NCBI GenBank assembly: GCA_024679565.1
Contig: JAIBDD010000018.1
Span: forward strand, 1-61,136
DNA from: Bacteroidota bacterium
GTDB lineage: Bacteria; Bacteroidota; Bacteroidia; NS11-12g; UBA9320
Length of the DNA stretch: 61,136 bases
Reading direction: 5' to 3'
Shown here: positions 27,501-36,574 of the stretch, one piece after another
Layout: each line of letters starts with the position of its first letter
Position numbering within the stretch: position 1 is the stretch's first letter
The notes under the pieces: generated by a model
Databases searched by the model: none
What the model saw: only the letters and a program-made list of their open reading frames with translations
Told to the model about the DNA's origin: nothing
Program-made: the position numbers and the translations under genes

Positions 27501-28010
27501 ATCCTTGTTCACCGTACACCATGTATTGACTTTAACATGGATGTAGACTTGTCTGCGAAAACATTAAAACTGACGCCTACCATTGATTCTTTAGCTTCAT
27601 ACCAATGGACAGTTAAGGACTCTACAAAGTTTGACGTTGTTTCCACTTTTAACGTTGCTGCGATTTCAGATACGCTAATCAATGTCCACTTACAAACGCA
27701 CAATAAAGGAGGTGATAATTGTTATACCGACAAGGTCATCAATTTGAAGAATGGCTCAATCAAAGCGGTTGATTTACATGAAATTGTTTTATACCCAAAT
27801 CCGGTTAACAGTGGTTTTTCTATACTGATGAAAAAAGAAGGTTCGATTAACGACATTAGGTTGTACAGTTCGATTGGAAGCGAAGTGTCGAATTTTATGA
27901 CAGATGAGAACTACGTTGATTGCTCAAATCTTTCAAGTGGAATTTATTCAGTTGTTTTTACAATTGACAATGAAGTGTATGTGACCAAGTTTGTGAAGAT
28001 TGATGATTAG
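24582..28010 (+). CDS. Giant secreted surface protein with T9SS type A sorting domain
   Basis: 1142 residues from the ATG at 24582 (MSRFSRIAS, signal peptide ending ANAG); an upstream in-frame start lacks signal character. The N-terminal ~300 residues match the module opening many Bacteroidota surface proteins (HVSSNEITYRWIDTLTYEVD ... FYRSCAG, with conserved Cys). The middle is a series of Ig/PKD-like beta repeats with paired cysteines. The C-terminal ~75 residues form a T9SS sorting domain (VLYPNPVNSGFSILMKK ... GIYSVVFTIDN ... TKFVKID). Probably exported by T9SS and attached to the cell surface as an adhesin or structural protein; no catalytic domain seen. Confidence 0.82.
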   Translation: MSRFSRIASLALTIGLFLSTGLIANAGHVSSNEITYRWIDTLTYEVDFVFYRSCAGVTFNNPTSAAFAVCQTSGSKVNMSLKLVSIKELQTLCDTLGPNCSGKNKTRSGDGVEVQVYRDTVDFRMAKYANLIKSGCNDIRFEVGLCCRNSSQTTGAANKNLFNYAVLSLKDGGRNSSPEFALPPIPNFLCNQPVFYSVGTIDTLDGDSLSYAIIQPKSAINSTITTSVPPFTSYYPGTLKYPYNNPNSIPPIGFHFNNETGQLIFTPTKCDEHTTMVFEIREWRKDANGKYQNIGLVRRDMMYSVVLGKRNNPPVLTSARNYSVCEGASLCVNFTTQDQVKVPPPPQPKPDPDTTKISWNRGIPDGTFSIINDTALNQIGRFCWAPKEGAARSLPYQFDIKIKDNNCPVNAISYYAIQILVKPRAKAIVTVDSLGCGQYAVESIIDSATTKIPTYQWALLDTQGNLLTNRKAPTFGSSQSILSIKNRDTIQFKTKGTYIIRHIIDNREKCPTESYDTLVIGDLLEVLISDQMDTFVCQGTSKTLEARLKNESGKVRYAWSTADSTQTISYVLPDSVQLDTLSIVVSDATGCKASDQVQVINRPRPVIDPISNQEICVGNSIKIKPTGNLAFWNDPRDKDTTIFEQGSRLKFILIEQGKSGVLDTTFTIRKATAYQVITTDSLGCADTTNFLLTHPALKISFQGFQDLCWDEGIVDLKSLSRVTPIDGIWKAIDSSGFASATGINSALSGDTLNVDTLNTLLTPRPVEGSSERYLMRYYHDRSGCETFRDTTLAIRGLPEPKIDRKLLSKHSSAEPFTFCKDDADIQLSANYNGGFYYSQQPTALDRSIFKPSESASLDNVFEISYLYADIYGCQGGDTVQVVVNKLNDKLNVSPQDTALSWYSDNMVQWVLAAPKFGRGVKWEALDGGSLDNDSALTTRYRYTTDKEVTTKLRVKGASDESGNACPASTNEIGILVHRTPCIDFNMDVDLSAKTLKLTPTIDSLASYQWTVKDSTKFDVVSTFNVAAISDTLINVHLQTHNKGGDNCYTDKVINLKNGSIKAVDLHEIVLYPNPVNSGFSILMKKEGSINDIRLYSSIGSEVSNFMTDENYVDCSNLSSGIYSVVFTIDNEVYVTKFVKIDD

Positions 28011-28040
28011 GATTATCGATTCTCACTATTCAATTAAACA

Positions 28041-28068
28041 GTAAGAATTAAAAACTAATAATTCTTAC
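28041..28068. terminator. Bidirectional terminator hairpin between convergent genes
   Basis: Perfect 9-bp stem GTAAGAATT/AATTCTTAC with a 10-base loop, followed on the plus strand by GTTTT and preceded by A-rich sequence. It lies 31 bases after the T9SS protein stop and overlaps the stop codon of the convergent gene, so it could end both transcripts. The stem is AT-rich, hence moderate strength. Confidence 0.55.
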
Positions 28069-29324
28069 GTTTTCTGCTTTTCTTTCTTAGCCGAAGGAAA
28101 CAATAAATTGTTTAATATTAAACGGTAACCCGGAGAATTTGGATGCAAAGAAAGGTCGGTTGGTGGCTCATCAACCAAGTGTCTATAATCCTCTGGATCG
28201 TGCCCACCATAAAATGTCCAAGTTCCTTTGCCCATAGTTCCATGTAAATAGCGCACCTCGTTAAGCGCCTTGTTTTCACCCATGATAATGGTGCTACTCT
28301 TTACCACTTCTTTTTTAAACGCAGTAGTTTGCCCCATAAACCCTTTTATCACTTTTTCGTGGTTTTGAGTTAGAATGGTTGGAACAACATCCCACTTCGC
28401 AGAGAATTCATTTAAGACAAATACATCGTTGGCCTCAGTCACATTTCTGGTCGCTGGATTAACATCAATATTTGAATATTCGTACACATACGGGTTGCGT
28501 TCCAATTGGATTTTTTCGAAGGCAAACGTCTTGCTAAAGTCAAGTTTAGATTGTGCTTGTGGGTCTGCCGCATCACCGTCATACATATCAGAGCAAATGT
28601 CAACGTCATCTGCAGCTAGCGCTATGTCGTAGCTATCTGTTGCAGAACACATCGCGAATAAGAACCCACCGCCAAGGGTAAAGTCTCTTATTTTTTTGGC
28701 AACGGCACGTTTGAGTTCCGAAACTTTTTCATAACCGTGTTTGGCAGCCATTTCTTCAGCTTCTTTTACTTGTGCTTTATACCAAGGGGCATTACGATAG
28801 TGTGCGTAGAACTTGCCATATTGACCAGTGAAGTCTTCATGGTGAAGGTGTAACCAATCGTACAGGGGCAAATCGCCGGTGAGTACTTCGTCGTCAAATA
28901 CCTTCTCGTATGGTATTTCGGCATATTCTAACACCATGGTTACAGCATCGTCCCAAGGTTGTGCGGATGTTGGTGTGTATACGGCTATTTTAGGAGCGGT
29001 AAGTAGTTTAACAATGCTAGCATTAACAACTGGGTTTTCAATTTCGTCTCTTATGGTCTGTGCTTGGCTGTTCGAAATCTTTTTATAACCAACTCCTCGC
29101 AGGAGGCAAAGCTTCTCAAAATCTTCATAATATGCCGTCATAAAAGCCCCACCTTTATAATTTAGCAACCATTCAACTTCTTTGTCAAATTCTAAAACTG
29201 AATATGCGATTCCGTATGCTTTGAGGTGGTCTTTTTGAGAATCATCCATCGGAATAAGTAAATATTCAGCCTGAGCTGCGATGCCAATGAATACGAACAA
29301 TATGATGGAAAGGAGTTTCTTCAT
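28065..29324 (-). CDS. Secreted protein of the Bacteroidota family often labelled 'asparagine synthetase B'
   Basis: 419 residues with a signal peptide (ending AQAEYLLIPMDD). It resembles a Bacteroidota family that, as I recall, is often annotated as asparagine synthetase B. I see neither the N-terminal catalytic Cys of a class II glutamine amidotransferase nor the SGGxDS ATP-binding loop of asparagine synthetases, and a secreted asparagine synthetase would make little sense. Features visible: a Rossmann-like start (KIAVYTPTSAQPWDD), GGGFLFAMCSATDSYDIAL (possibly a class I GATase-like fold) and GTMGKGTWTFYGGHDPEDY. Function unknown. crcB lies 4 bases upstream on the same strand, so cotranscription is likely. 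Confidence 0.65.
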   Translation of the reverse strand: MKKLLSIILFVFIGIAAQAEYLLIPMDDSQKDHLKAYGIAYSVLEFDKEVEWLLNYKGGAFMTAYYEDFEKLCLLRGVGYKKISNSQAQTIRDEIENPVVNASIVKLLTAPKIAVYTPTSAQPWDDAVTMVLEYAEIPYEKVFDDEVLTGDLPLYDWLHLHHEDFTGQYGKFYAHYRNAPWYKAQVKEAEEMAAKHGYEKVSELKRAVAKKIRDFTLGGGFLFAMCSATDSYDIALAADDVDICSDMYDGDAADPQAQSKLDFSKTFAFEKIQLERNPYVYEYSNIDVNPATRNVTEANDVFVLNEFSAKWDVVPTILTQNHEKVIKGFMGQTTAFKKEVVKSSTIIMGENKALNEVRYLHGTMGKGTWTFYGGHDPEDYRHLVDEPPTDLSLHPNSPGYRLILNNLLFPSAKKEKQKT

Positions 29325-29328
29325 GTTT

Positions 29329-29703
29329 TTATGCCAATGTTAAGTCAGCTACTTTAGTCCCAATAAAAACGAGTAATAAGCCAACTATATTACTTATCAA
29401 TACATATGTAATCAATTGGGTAAATGCGCCCGCATTAAATAGTTTTAGCCCGTCTAAGCCAAAACTTGAAAATGTGGTAAATCCCCCTAAAAAACCAATC
29501 AACCAAAAGGCATTTAGGTTGGTGCTTTTACTCAAGTATTGCCATAAGATGCCGATTAAAAAACAGCCTAGTAAATTGACAGTTAATGTGGACCAAGGAA
29601 AGGTATTTTCTGATTTCGTATTAACTAAGACCGATAGTCCGTAACGAAATATTGCGCCTAAGCCGCCACCTAATCCTACCCACAAAACCGTCATGCTATT
29701 CAT
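29329..29703 (-). CDS. crcB: Fluoride channel CrcB/Fluc
   Basis: 124 residues with four membrane segments. Diagnostic motifs: GGGLGAIFRYGLS near the N-terminus, TLTVNLLGCFLIG (the Asn of the pore) and GFLGGFTTFSSFGLDG with the Phe-box. Forms a dual-topology dimeric channel that exports fluoride. Its start overlaps the upstream gene by 8 bases, so it belongs to a run of cotranscribed genes (tsaD to the 28065 gene). There is no room for a fluoride riboswitch directly in front. Confidence 0.93.
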   Translation of the reverse strand: MNSMTVLWVGLGGGLGAIFRYGLSVLVNTKSENTFPWSTLTVNLLGCFLIGILWQYLSKSTNLNAFWLIGFLGGFTTFSSFGLDGLKLFNAGAFTQLITYVLISNIVGLLLVFIGTKVADLTLA

Positions 29704-30511
29704 AATAGGTGTATTTGTACCATACTTCGCGTTCTAGAGCCCCAAATTTATTGTAATAAAATGTTTTTGTAGGTAAACTGTCTTTCGTATAGTAAAATTC
29801 GGCTACCAAATCGGTTAATTCACTTTTCGTTTTTATGATTTGATCTTTGTTGTTGTATTCATACTTTGTTATGTTGTCATTGTCATAACCCAAAAAGTAT
29901 ATGAATTCTGAACGGATTAATCTCCCTTTTTGATCATACCTGTTGGTAAGCATGTTTACAGGTTTATTGGTTGTCGCGTTTGTTGTATTAGACTTGAGAA
30001 GCTTGCTGTTGCCATAGGTATATTTGGTCATAAAATAGGTGGTGTCAGTGCCACTTACTTCTGCGGCATACATTGAGTCAGCATCTTTCCCTTCCCCGAA
30101 GTACATGTTCCTGACTTCTACTTCGGTAAACGGTTCGTAAAACTTGTTCTTTTCTGTTAGGATACGCCCAAAACTATCGACGGTAACAACCAACTCACTA
30201 ATGATCTGATCATTTTGTAAGGTCGTTAAGCCACTCATGAAGTAGTTTTCGTCGTAGGTGTATTTGAGTTCATTTATCACATCCCAACCCTGACAGTGAT
30301 AATCCATCTTAACATATGTCGGGCTTCCTTGCCGATTTATTTCTTTGACCGTAGTTAAGCACGTGTCGTTAGATTTTTCAAAGGCAATCATATGCACCCA
30401 AGTGCTTACAGATTTCACCTTGTTTTGGCGATACATTGTGGTGTCGTGGACTTGTCCGATTGAAAGAATCGAGAAGCAAAGTATGACAATTGTTCCTAAA
30501 AGTTTTCTCAT
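29696..30511 (-). CDS. Secreted protein with YD/RHS-like repeats
   Basis: 271 residues, signal peptide (ending LSIGQ). The mature protein consists of tyrosine- and asparagine-rich beta units reminiscent of YD repeats (YTYDENYFMSGLTT, NRYDQKGRLIRSEF, KYEYNNKDQIIKTKS), similar to short RHS-like or MORN-like Bacteroidota proteins. No toxin or carbohydrate-binding module is visible. Sits 1 base downstream of tsaD and overlaps crcB; its role in that operon is unclear. Confidence 0.55.
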   Translation of the reverse strand: MRKLLGTIVILCFSILSIGQVHDTTMYRQNKVKSVSTWVHMIAFEKSNDTCLTTVKEINRQGSPTYVKMDYHCQGWDVINELKYTYDENYFMSGLTTLQNDQIISELVVTVDSFGRILTEKNKFYEPFTEVEVRNMYFGEGKDADSMYAAEVSGTDTTYFMTKYTYGNSKLLKSNTTNATTNKPVNMLTNRYDQKGRLIRSEFIYFLGYDNDNITKYEYNNKDQIIKTKSELTDLVAEFYYTKDSLPTKTFYYNKFGALEREVWYKYTYYE

Positions 30512-30512
30512 T

Positions 30513-31529
30513 TTATTTTCCTAATCGCGCATATGGTACTGCATCTTGGCCTACAAAGTTGTTTGCCAGATACTGGAAATGAGCAGCCTGCGCAATCATG
30601 GCCGCATTGTCTGTGCAGTATTCTAAGGCCGGGATGTGTACTTGCCAACCAAGCTCCGTAGCTTTCGCTTTAACAGCGCTTCGCAAGAGACTATTGGCTG
30701 AAACGCCACCTGCAATGGCAATTTCGTTTATCCCTGTTTCCTTCACAGCTTTAATCAATTTCCTCATCAAATAAGACACAATAGTGTGCTGAATAGATGC
30801 ACAGATATCATTCAAATTTTGTTCCACAAAATTTGGGTTGTCTTCTGAAGCATCTCTTATGAAGTACTTCACTGCTGTTTTTAAGCCTGAAAAACTAAAG
30901 TCAAGCGCATCAACTCTAGAGTCAGGGAATTTAAATTTATGCGGGTCCCCTTCCTGCGCAAGTTTGTCAAGTATTGGGCCTCCTGGATAGGGTAAGCCAA
31001 GCATTTTACTGGTTTTGTCAAATGCTTCTCCAGCAGCATCGTCTCTGGTTTTTCCTAAAACTTCTATGTTTTGAGGACTGGTCACCTTAACTATTTGTGT
31101 ATGACCACCACTTACGAGTAAACACAAAAATGGGAAATGAACGTCATCGGCGTCAATAAAGTGAGCCAAAACGTGTGCGTCCAAGTGATTGATACCAATA
31201 ATTGGAATGCCGAGTCCAAGCGCCATCGATTTTGCGAAACTTGATCCTACCATAAGTGAACCAAGCAACCCTGGGCCTTGTGTAAATGCAATGGCATTCA
31301 GTTGTGAGCCATGTACATTTGCTTCCTTCAAAGCAGTATCAACAACAGGAAGTATATGTTGTTGGTGTGCTCTTGAGGCCAATTCAGGAACGACTCCGCC
31401 GTATTGTTCATGAACTTGTTGACTCGCAACAATATTGGACTGGATTTTGCCATTATATATGATAGAGGCTCCAGTATCGTCACATGACGATTCAATCGCA
31501 AGAATAATTATGTCTTTTTTATCAGGCAC
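30513..31529 (-). CDS. tsaD: tRNA N6-adenosine threonylcarbamoyltransferase TsaD
   Basis: 338 residues starting at GTG (31529). Kae1/TsaD family motifs: ILAIESSCDDTGASI, the metal-binding HLDAH in GINHLDAHVLAHF, LLVSGGHTQIV, GKTRDDAAGEAFDK, PGGP and the late GGVSANSLLR. Transfers the threonylcarbamoyl group to A37 of ANN-decoding tRNAs together with TsaB and TsaE; cytoplasmic and usually essential. Divergent from tamB with under 50 bases between starts; heads the run ending at 28065. Confidence 0.95.
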   Translation of the reverse strand: MPDKKDIIILAIESSCDDTGASIIYNGKIQSNIVASQQVHEQYGGVVPELASRAHQQHILPVVDTALKEANVHGSQLNAIAFTQGPGLLGSLMVGSSFAKSMALGLGIPIIGINHLDAHVLAHFIDADDVHFPFLCLLVSGGHTQIVKVTSPQNIEVLGKTRDDAAGEAFDKTSKMLGLPYPGGPILDKLAQEGDPHKFKFPDSRVDALDFSFSGLKTAVKYFIRDASEDNPNFVEQNLNDICASIQHTIVSYLMRKLIKAVKETGINEIAIAGGVSANSLLRSAVKAKATELGWQVHIPALEYCTDNAAMIAQAAHFQYLANNFVGQDAVPYARLGK

Positions 31530-31577
31530 TACGGGTTGATTAATACTCGATTTGACGGGAGTTTGACTAATTTCGAA

Positions 31578-34500
31578 ATGTTGAAAAAGGTTTTTTCAAA
31601 AATAGCAAAATTTGGACTGCGGACGTTGATAATACTCGTCTTGTTAGGTCTTGTTGTATCTGTTTTAGTAAGTATTCCAGCAATTCAAACGGCCATAGTG
31701 AACGAGGTTAGTTATTCCGTTTCAAAATCTATTGAAACGGAGGTGAAAATTAAATCGGTAAACATCAGTTGGAATGGCCAAGTAGTGTTAAATGATGTGT
31801 TGGTCCGCGATAAACAGGCGGATTCGATGTTCTTCATAGAGCAGGTACGGTTCAAGGTTCATCAGTTTAGTAGATCTACACAGCAAATGAAGTTTGGTGA
31901 TGTACTACTGAAACGGCCGATAGTAAATTTTATTCAACGGCGTGGCGAAACAGATATGAACTATCAGTTTTTGGTGGATTTGAGTCGCAAGCAAACACCT
32001 ACGGGGAAGGTTTGGAATATATTGTTTAAGGCCTTGAACATGGAAGATGGGTCGTTCAGATACAAACTTGAAGGATATGCACCCCCAGCCGACCGAAAGT
32101 TTGATGAGAGTGATTTTGCATTTAATCAAATTAACGGATCGTTCAAAGATTTCTATTTAATAGGAGATTCCTTAGATTTTAAGATTAAGTCGTTGTCAAC
32201 TGTAGAGAAGCACGGGCTAGCGGTAAAGCGAATGGTATGTAAGGCGAAGATTCATTCTCGCGGAATGGAGTACAGCGGCCTACAATTCAAAACAAATAAA
32301 TCCACTGTCCAAAACTTTATTGCCTTTGACTATTCGAGTTTTAGGGATTTTAAAAGATTTATTGACGACGTAAACATCAAGTCTCAACTAGACAAAGCGG
32401 AGATACATATAGAAGACCTGACTTATTTTTCTTTCAACCTTAAGCCCTATGCGCACAACATTGCCACCATAACTGGTGAGGCTGACGGAACCATCAGAAA
32501 TTTTAAAGTGGACAATTTTGATATTGGATTGGGCAACAAAACTAGATTGACAGGCAACGTAGATTTAAAAGGGTTGCCTGACTGGCGCAGTTCATTTATC
32601 AAACTGAAGTTGAACCGACTGAGCTCTACGGCTAACGAAGTGGAGCAAATCCTGAAACTTGACTTACAAGAAAAAGTGAAACGGTTTAATGAATTTAGTT
32701 TCGCTGGACATTTAACCGGGTTTTACTCGGATTTTGCTGCCGATGGCACTCTAATGTCAAGTTTAGGGAAGCTTGACTCCCGCATTAACTTTAAGCTATT
32801 GCAGGACGATGCTGCACGATATTCAGGCAATCTAAAGGCGTCCAATTTCGACGTTGGTGCATTTTTGGGAGACGAACAGCTAGGTTTAACAAGCTTTAAT
32901 TTTGATTTAGAAGAAGGCTATGGCCTCACCTTTGATAATCTCAAAACGCGTTTTAAAAGTCAAATTAGTTTTGTGGAGTATAATGGAAAACGCATATCTG
33001 ATATTAAAGCAAATGGACTATACACGGATCAGAAGTTTGATGGGAAAGCATGGCTGAATGATGAGAAATTGGATTTTGTGTTTAATGGTAAAATTGATTT
33101 TAAAAGTGCACTCCCACGTTTTGATTTTACCGCCGATATTGGGAACATAGACTTAAAAGCGCTTGGGTTGGATACCATTGATACGAAGATTGCAGCGCAG
33201 ATGGATATTCAGTTGCGTGGGAATGATGCCGATAATTTGCAAGGATATGCCAATCTGCAGAACATCCACGTGCAACGCGATAATCAAGAATTGCATTTAA
33301 AAAATCTCGAAGTGCAAAGTGCAATAGGTCCTTCCTCTAGGAGTTTGAAGGTGGTTTCAGATTACCTGAATGGTGAAGTGTCAGGTGTGTTTAGTTTGAA
33401 GAACATTGACGTGGTCTACAACGATTTCTTACACACCTTATTTCCTGATTTTTATGATTCGGTAGAGTTAAAAGATAAAATTATAGCGAACGGGGCATTT
33501 CAGATTAAAGCCAATGAGTTGATAGACTATTGGACGCCGTACCCAATGAAATTAGGAAACGGGAAGTTGACCATTAGTTACAATACCATTGAAGAGAGTT
33601 TAGAGTCGAGGGCCCTCTTTGATTATTTAGAATATGATACATATCGATTGGTGGGAAATGATTTGGTAGTACGCAAACGCCCACACCAATTGTTAAACTT
33701 AAGTTCTGATGTACAGACGTTACTTCAAAATGGAGCAGACACGGTAACCGATAACCTCGTATTGAATATGAGTATTTTGCCGAATTACCTTGAATTCTTA
33801 TTAGACTTTGCGGACACATCGGATGTGCTTGCGTTGCGATCGTTTGGAAATTTGACCTTTCAGAACGATACCATCATGCTTCAATTGGAAGAGTCGAAAC
33901 TGTATTTGGATCAGAAGCCTTGGCGATTTAATAACGATAACCACGCCATGTATTCGCAGAATGGACTTCATCTAACCAACTTGTCTTTAACGCATGGAGA
34001 CCAGAAACTGTATGTCAATGGAATTATTGACGACAAACCCAATCATCATGTTGTTATCAATACAAAACGTCTTGATTTAAGCAATTTTAATCCGTTGTTG
34101 AAACAGATGAACCTGCAACTTGGAGGCCTATCGGACGATTCCATAAGTGTTTATCAAGCAATGAGCAGACCTGTTATTCAGGGTAATATCGAAATTGAAA
34201 ATCTTGCCGTTAACGGAGATACGCTGGGTAATTTTGATATAAAAACAAGTTCAAAAGAGAACCCATTGAAAATGCACGTTGAAGCAACGGTTAAAGAAGG
34301 GCTGCTGAAAGATGTTAGTGCAAAAGGGACATTAGATTTGTCAAAAGAAGACGGTCGACTAGATATGATTGTAACAGCCAATGATGCAGCAATCAAACCG
34401 CTTGAACCTCTGTTTAAAGACCTTGCTTCTGATTTTAATGGAACCGCATCTGGGAACATACGGTTGTTAGGGACGTTTGAAAATCCTCAATTTAAAGGTG

Positions 34501-35975
34501 TGGTTGAAACGCAAGACGTCAATATTGTTGTTGACTACTTGAATACCCGATATTTTGTTGATGATAAAATTGGATTGTCAAATACGTCAATAGATTTTAG
34601 AGGGTTGGTCATTCGAGATGAACTTGGCAATACGGCAAAAGTGCGCGGACAAATCAAACACGATTTTTTCGCTGATATGGTGATGAATGTTGCGGTAACA
34701 GAAGCAAATAATATCATGGTGTTGAATACCACTAAAGCCCAGAATGAGATTTTTTATGGGACAGGATTTGCCACTGGAACAGCAGAGTTTAAGGGGCCAG
34801 TGGAAGACTTAGTGATTAATATTAAAGCAAAAACGAATCGAGGTTCAAAACTGACCATTCCTATTTACGATGATTCGGATAACGCCTATGAGGATTACAT
34901 AACCTTTAAGAAGCACGAGGATGATTCCTCAGAAATTACGGCGGAGCAAGAAATTGAAAGCGATCAAAAAATCAGCATGCAGTTAGAAATAGATTTAACG
35001 GAAGAGGCTGAATTCGTTTTACTGTTTGATGAAGTATTAGACGATAAAATTTCAGGAAGTGGATTTGGCAATGTCAAAATTCAATATGCTTCAGGAGAAG
35101 ATTTGTTTATGTACGGGGTTTTTGAAATTACTAAAGGGATTTATCCTTTTTCATCACCAACCTTAGTGAGTGAGAAGTTTGATATTAGGCCAGGTGGCCA
35201 GGTGGTTTGGAACGGGGATCCATACAACGCAAAGATTGATCTTGCCGCTGCAGTAGCGCGAAACAGAGCAAACCCGCTAGATTTAATGATAGGGTTGGTT
35301 GATGGCAACGAAGAGGCTTACAATACACAAATAAAAATGAATGTCTTGTTAAAACTTAAAGGAGAATTGTTTAATCCAGACATCTCATTTGATTGGGAAT
35401 TCCCAGATATCACCTCAAACACATTTACGGAGTTCAACTCTTTAGTGAAAAAAATTGAGGCAGATCCGGATGAAATGAATAGGCAGGTGTTCTCACTAAT
35501 TACATTTGGTTCTTTTTCTCCAGCGTCAAATTTTGGAATTGGCTTGTCGTCGTCTAATGATTATAGAGATATTGTTAGTGCCAGTGTGGGTACATTTCTT
35601 TCAAATCAAGTGAATAATTGGATCAGCGAGTATGACAAAAACCTAGAATTGGGGGTTGATTACAAAACACGAAGCGGCATCTCAGAGCAAGAGCGTGCAG
35701 AGCTTATTGTGTCGGCTCGAAGAAAGTTGATGAACGAGCGAATAGAACTAGCCGTTGAGTATAATGCCAATTCAAGCGCTGCCAAAGATCCGTATAACCT
35801 AGATTTGGTGTATAAAGTAAAAAAGGATGGTACGCTAAAGCTTAAGGCTTACCACAAAAGAGCCAGTGACCCTACTTTAGGTGATGTAACCAATGTGACC
35901 ACAACAGGAGTTGGGTTTTATTTTAGGAAGCAGTTTGATCGGATACGATTCCGTAATAAAAAATCAAATAGTTGA
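31578..35975 (+). CDS. tamB: TamB-like translocation and assembly module protein
   Basis: 1465 residues from ATG 31578 (MLKKVFSKIAKF); the in-frame ATG at 31536 adds 14 unrelated residues. One N-terminal membrane helix (LRTLIILVLLGLVVSVLVSI) is followed by >1000 residues of repetitive beta structure, the lipid-carrying groove of AsmA/TamB proteins. The C-terminal TamB (DUF490) domain includes DISFDWEFPDI and a late barrel-interacting region. Spans the periplasm and works with an Omp85 partner in barrel assembly or phospholipid transport. Convergent with tsaD's partner set only by divergence; no operon partner visible. Confidence 0.9.
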   Translation: MLKKVFSKIAKFGLRTLIILVLLGLVVSVLVSIPAIQTAIVNEVSYSVSKSIETEVKIKSVNISWNGQVVLNDVLVRDKQADSMFFIEQVRFKVHQFSRSTQQMKFGDVLLKRPIVNFIQRRGETDMNYQFLVDLSRKQTPTGKVWNILFKALNMEDGSFRYKLEGYAPPADRKFDESDFAFNQINGSFKDFYLIGDSLDFKIKSLSTVEKHGLAVKRMVCKAKIHSRGMEYSGLQFKTNKSTVQNFIAFDYSSFRDFKRFIDDVNIKSQLDKAEIHIEDLTYFSFNLKPYAHNIATITGEADGTIRNFKVDNFDIGLGNKTRLTGNVDLKGLPDWRSSFIKLKLNRLSSTANEVEQILKLDLQEKVKRFNEFSFAGHLTGFYSDFAADGTLMSSLGKLDSRINFKLLQDDAARYSGNLKASNFDVGAFLGDEQLGLTSFNFDLEEGYGLTFDNLKTRFKSQISFVEYNGKRISDIKANGLYTDQKFDGKAWLNDEKLDFVFNGKIDFKSALPRFDFTADIGNIDLKALGLDTIDTKIAAQMDIQLRGNDADNLQGYANLQNIHVQRDNQELHLKNLEVQSAIGPSSRSLKVVSDYLNGEVSGVFSLKNIDVVYNDFLHTLFPDFYDSVELKDKIIANGAFQIKANELIDYWTPYPMKLGNGKLTISYNTIEESLESRALFDYLEYDTYRLVGNDLVVRKRPHQLLNLSSDVQTLLQNGADTVTDNLVLNMSILPNYLEFLLDFADTSDVLALRSFGNLTFQNDTIMLQLEESKLYLDQKPWRFNNDNHAMYSQNGLHLTNLSLTHGDQKLYVNGIIDDKPNHHVVINTKRLDLSNFNPLLKQMNLQLGGLSDDSISVYQAMSRPVIQGNIEIENLAVNGDTLGNFDIKTSSKENPLKMHVEATVKEGLLKDVSAKGTLDLSKEDGRLDMIVTANDAAIKPLEPLFKDLASDFNGTASGNIRLLGTFENPQFKGVVETQDVNIVVDYLNTRYFVDDKIGLSNTSIDFRGLVIRDELGNTAKVRGQIKHDFFADMVMNVAVTEANNIMVLNTTKAQNEIFYGTGFATGTAEFKGPVEDLVINIKAKTNRGSKLTIPIYDDSDNAYEDYITFKKHEDDSSEITAEQEIESDQKISMQLEIDLTEEAEFVLLFDEVLDDKISGSGFGNVKIQYASGEDLFMYGVFEITKGIYPFSSPTLVSEKFDIRPGGQVVWNGDPYNAKIDLAAAVARNRANPLDLMIGLVDGNEEAYNTQIKMNVLLKLKGELFNPDISFDWEFPDITSNTFTEFNSLVKKIEADPDEMNRQVFSLITFGSFSPASNFGIGLSSSNDYRDIVSASVGTFLSNQVNNWISEYDKNLELGVDYKTRSGISEQERAELIVSARRKLMNERIELAVEYNANSSAAKDPYNLDLVYKVKKDGTLKLKAYHKRASDPTLGDVTNVTTTGVGFYFRKQFDRIRFRNKKSNS

Positions 35976-36010
35976 TTCGAATTAAGGTTTTGCCTCACAA
36001 ATCAAACGTT

Positions 36011-36490
36011 TTAACGTTCGGTAACTGGAATATCCCAAAATCTGCTAACAAAATTCACTGAATCCGTTTTTGAGTTATGCGCAGTTCCTTTTATAGTTAC
36101 GGATAATGAAGTGGTGTCAGAGTTGATATCATATATTTCTATCTCAGCGCGATCAGCTGATACAGAGTATAACACAGAGAGATCACTTGTGTCAGGAATG
36201 TACGTAAACGAGTTTCTATCGTCTGCAGAAAATTTACCCTTGCGCGTTAAAGCAAAAACTTCCCATCGTGAAGCGCCTTTGTTGGCATATGCTAAAAAGC
36301 GATCGGGTTGTTCGAAGCGCTCTGCTTTTGCCTTGTTGCTCAGTATGGTGTCGGAATTAATACCCAGTATAATGAGTTCCGAATCTGATACAAATTCTCC
36401 TGTAACCGGATCTATATTTGGTACTTCCTCAACGTTGCAGGCAATTTAACCAATTGAAATAAGCAGGCAAAACGTGAACTTAATCTTCAT
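36011..36490 (-). pseudogene. Lipoprotein gene interrupted by an in-frame TAA inside the signal peptide
   Basis: Read on the minus strand from the ATG at 36490: MKIKFTFCLLISIG, stop (TAA at 36448-36446), then IACNVEEVPNID and an open frame of ~144 codons to the stop at 36011-36013. A single-base change (TTA to TAA) explains the defect: Leu at that place would create the perfect lipobox LIAC. The remainder has no Met codon for reinitiation. The protein after the stop is Asp/Ser-rich and looks like a normal small envelope lipoprotein (SVNFVSRFWDIPVTER). No family recognised. A 112-codon frame on the opposite strand (36111-36449) is its antisense shadow. Confidence 0.8.
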
Positions 36491-36574
36491 GACGATATTT
36501 TTTACAGTGGAAATTTACTTTTATTCAATTCGAATATAAAACTTATCAAGCAATCTGTTGATTAGCAGCAGCTA

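Noticed and set aside
29329..29703. Fluoride riboswitch expected in front of crcB
   Set aside because: crcB overlaps the upstream gene; there is no untranslated leader that could hold one.
36111..36449. 112-codon plus-strand frame in the tamB-DUF423 gap
   Set aside because: It is the antisense of the broken lipoprotein gene, whose lipobox and codon use make the minus strand the true coding strand.
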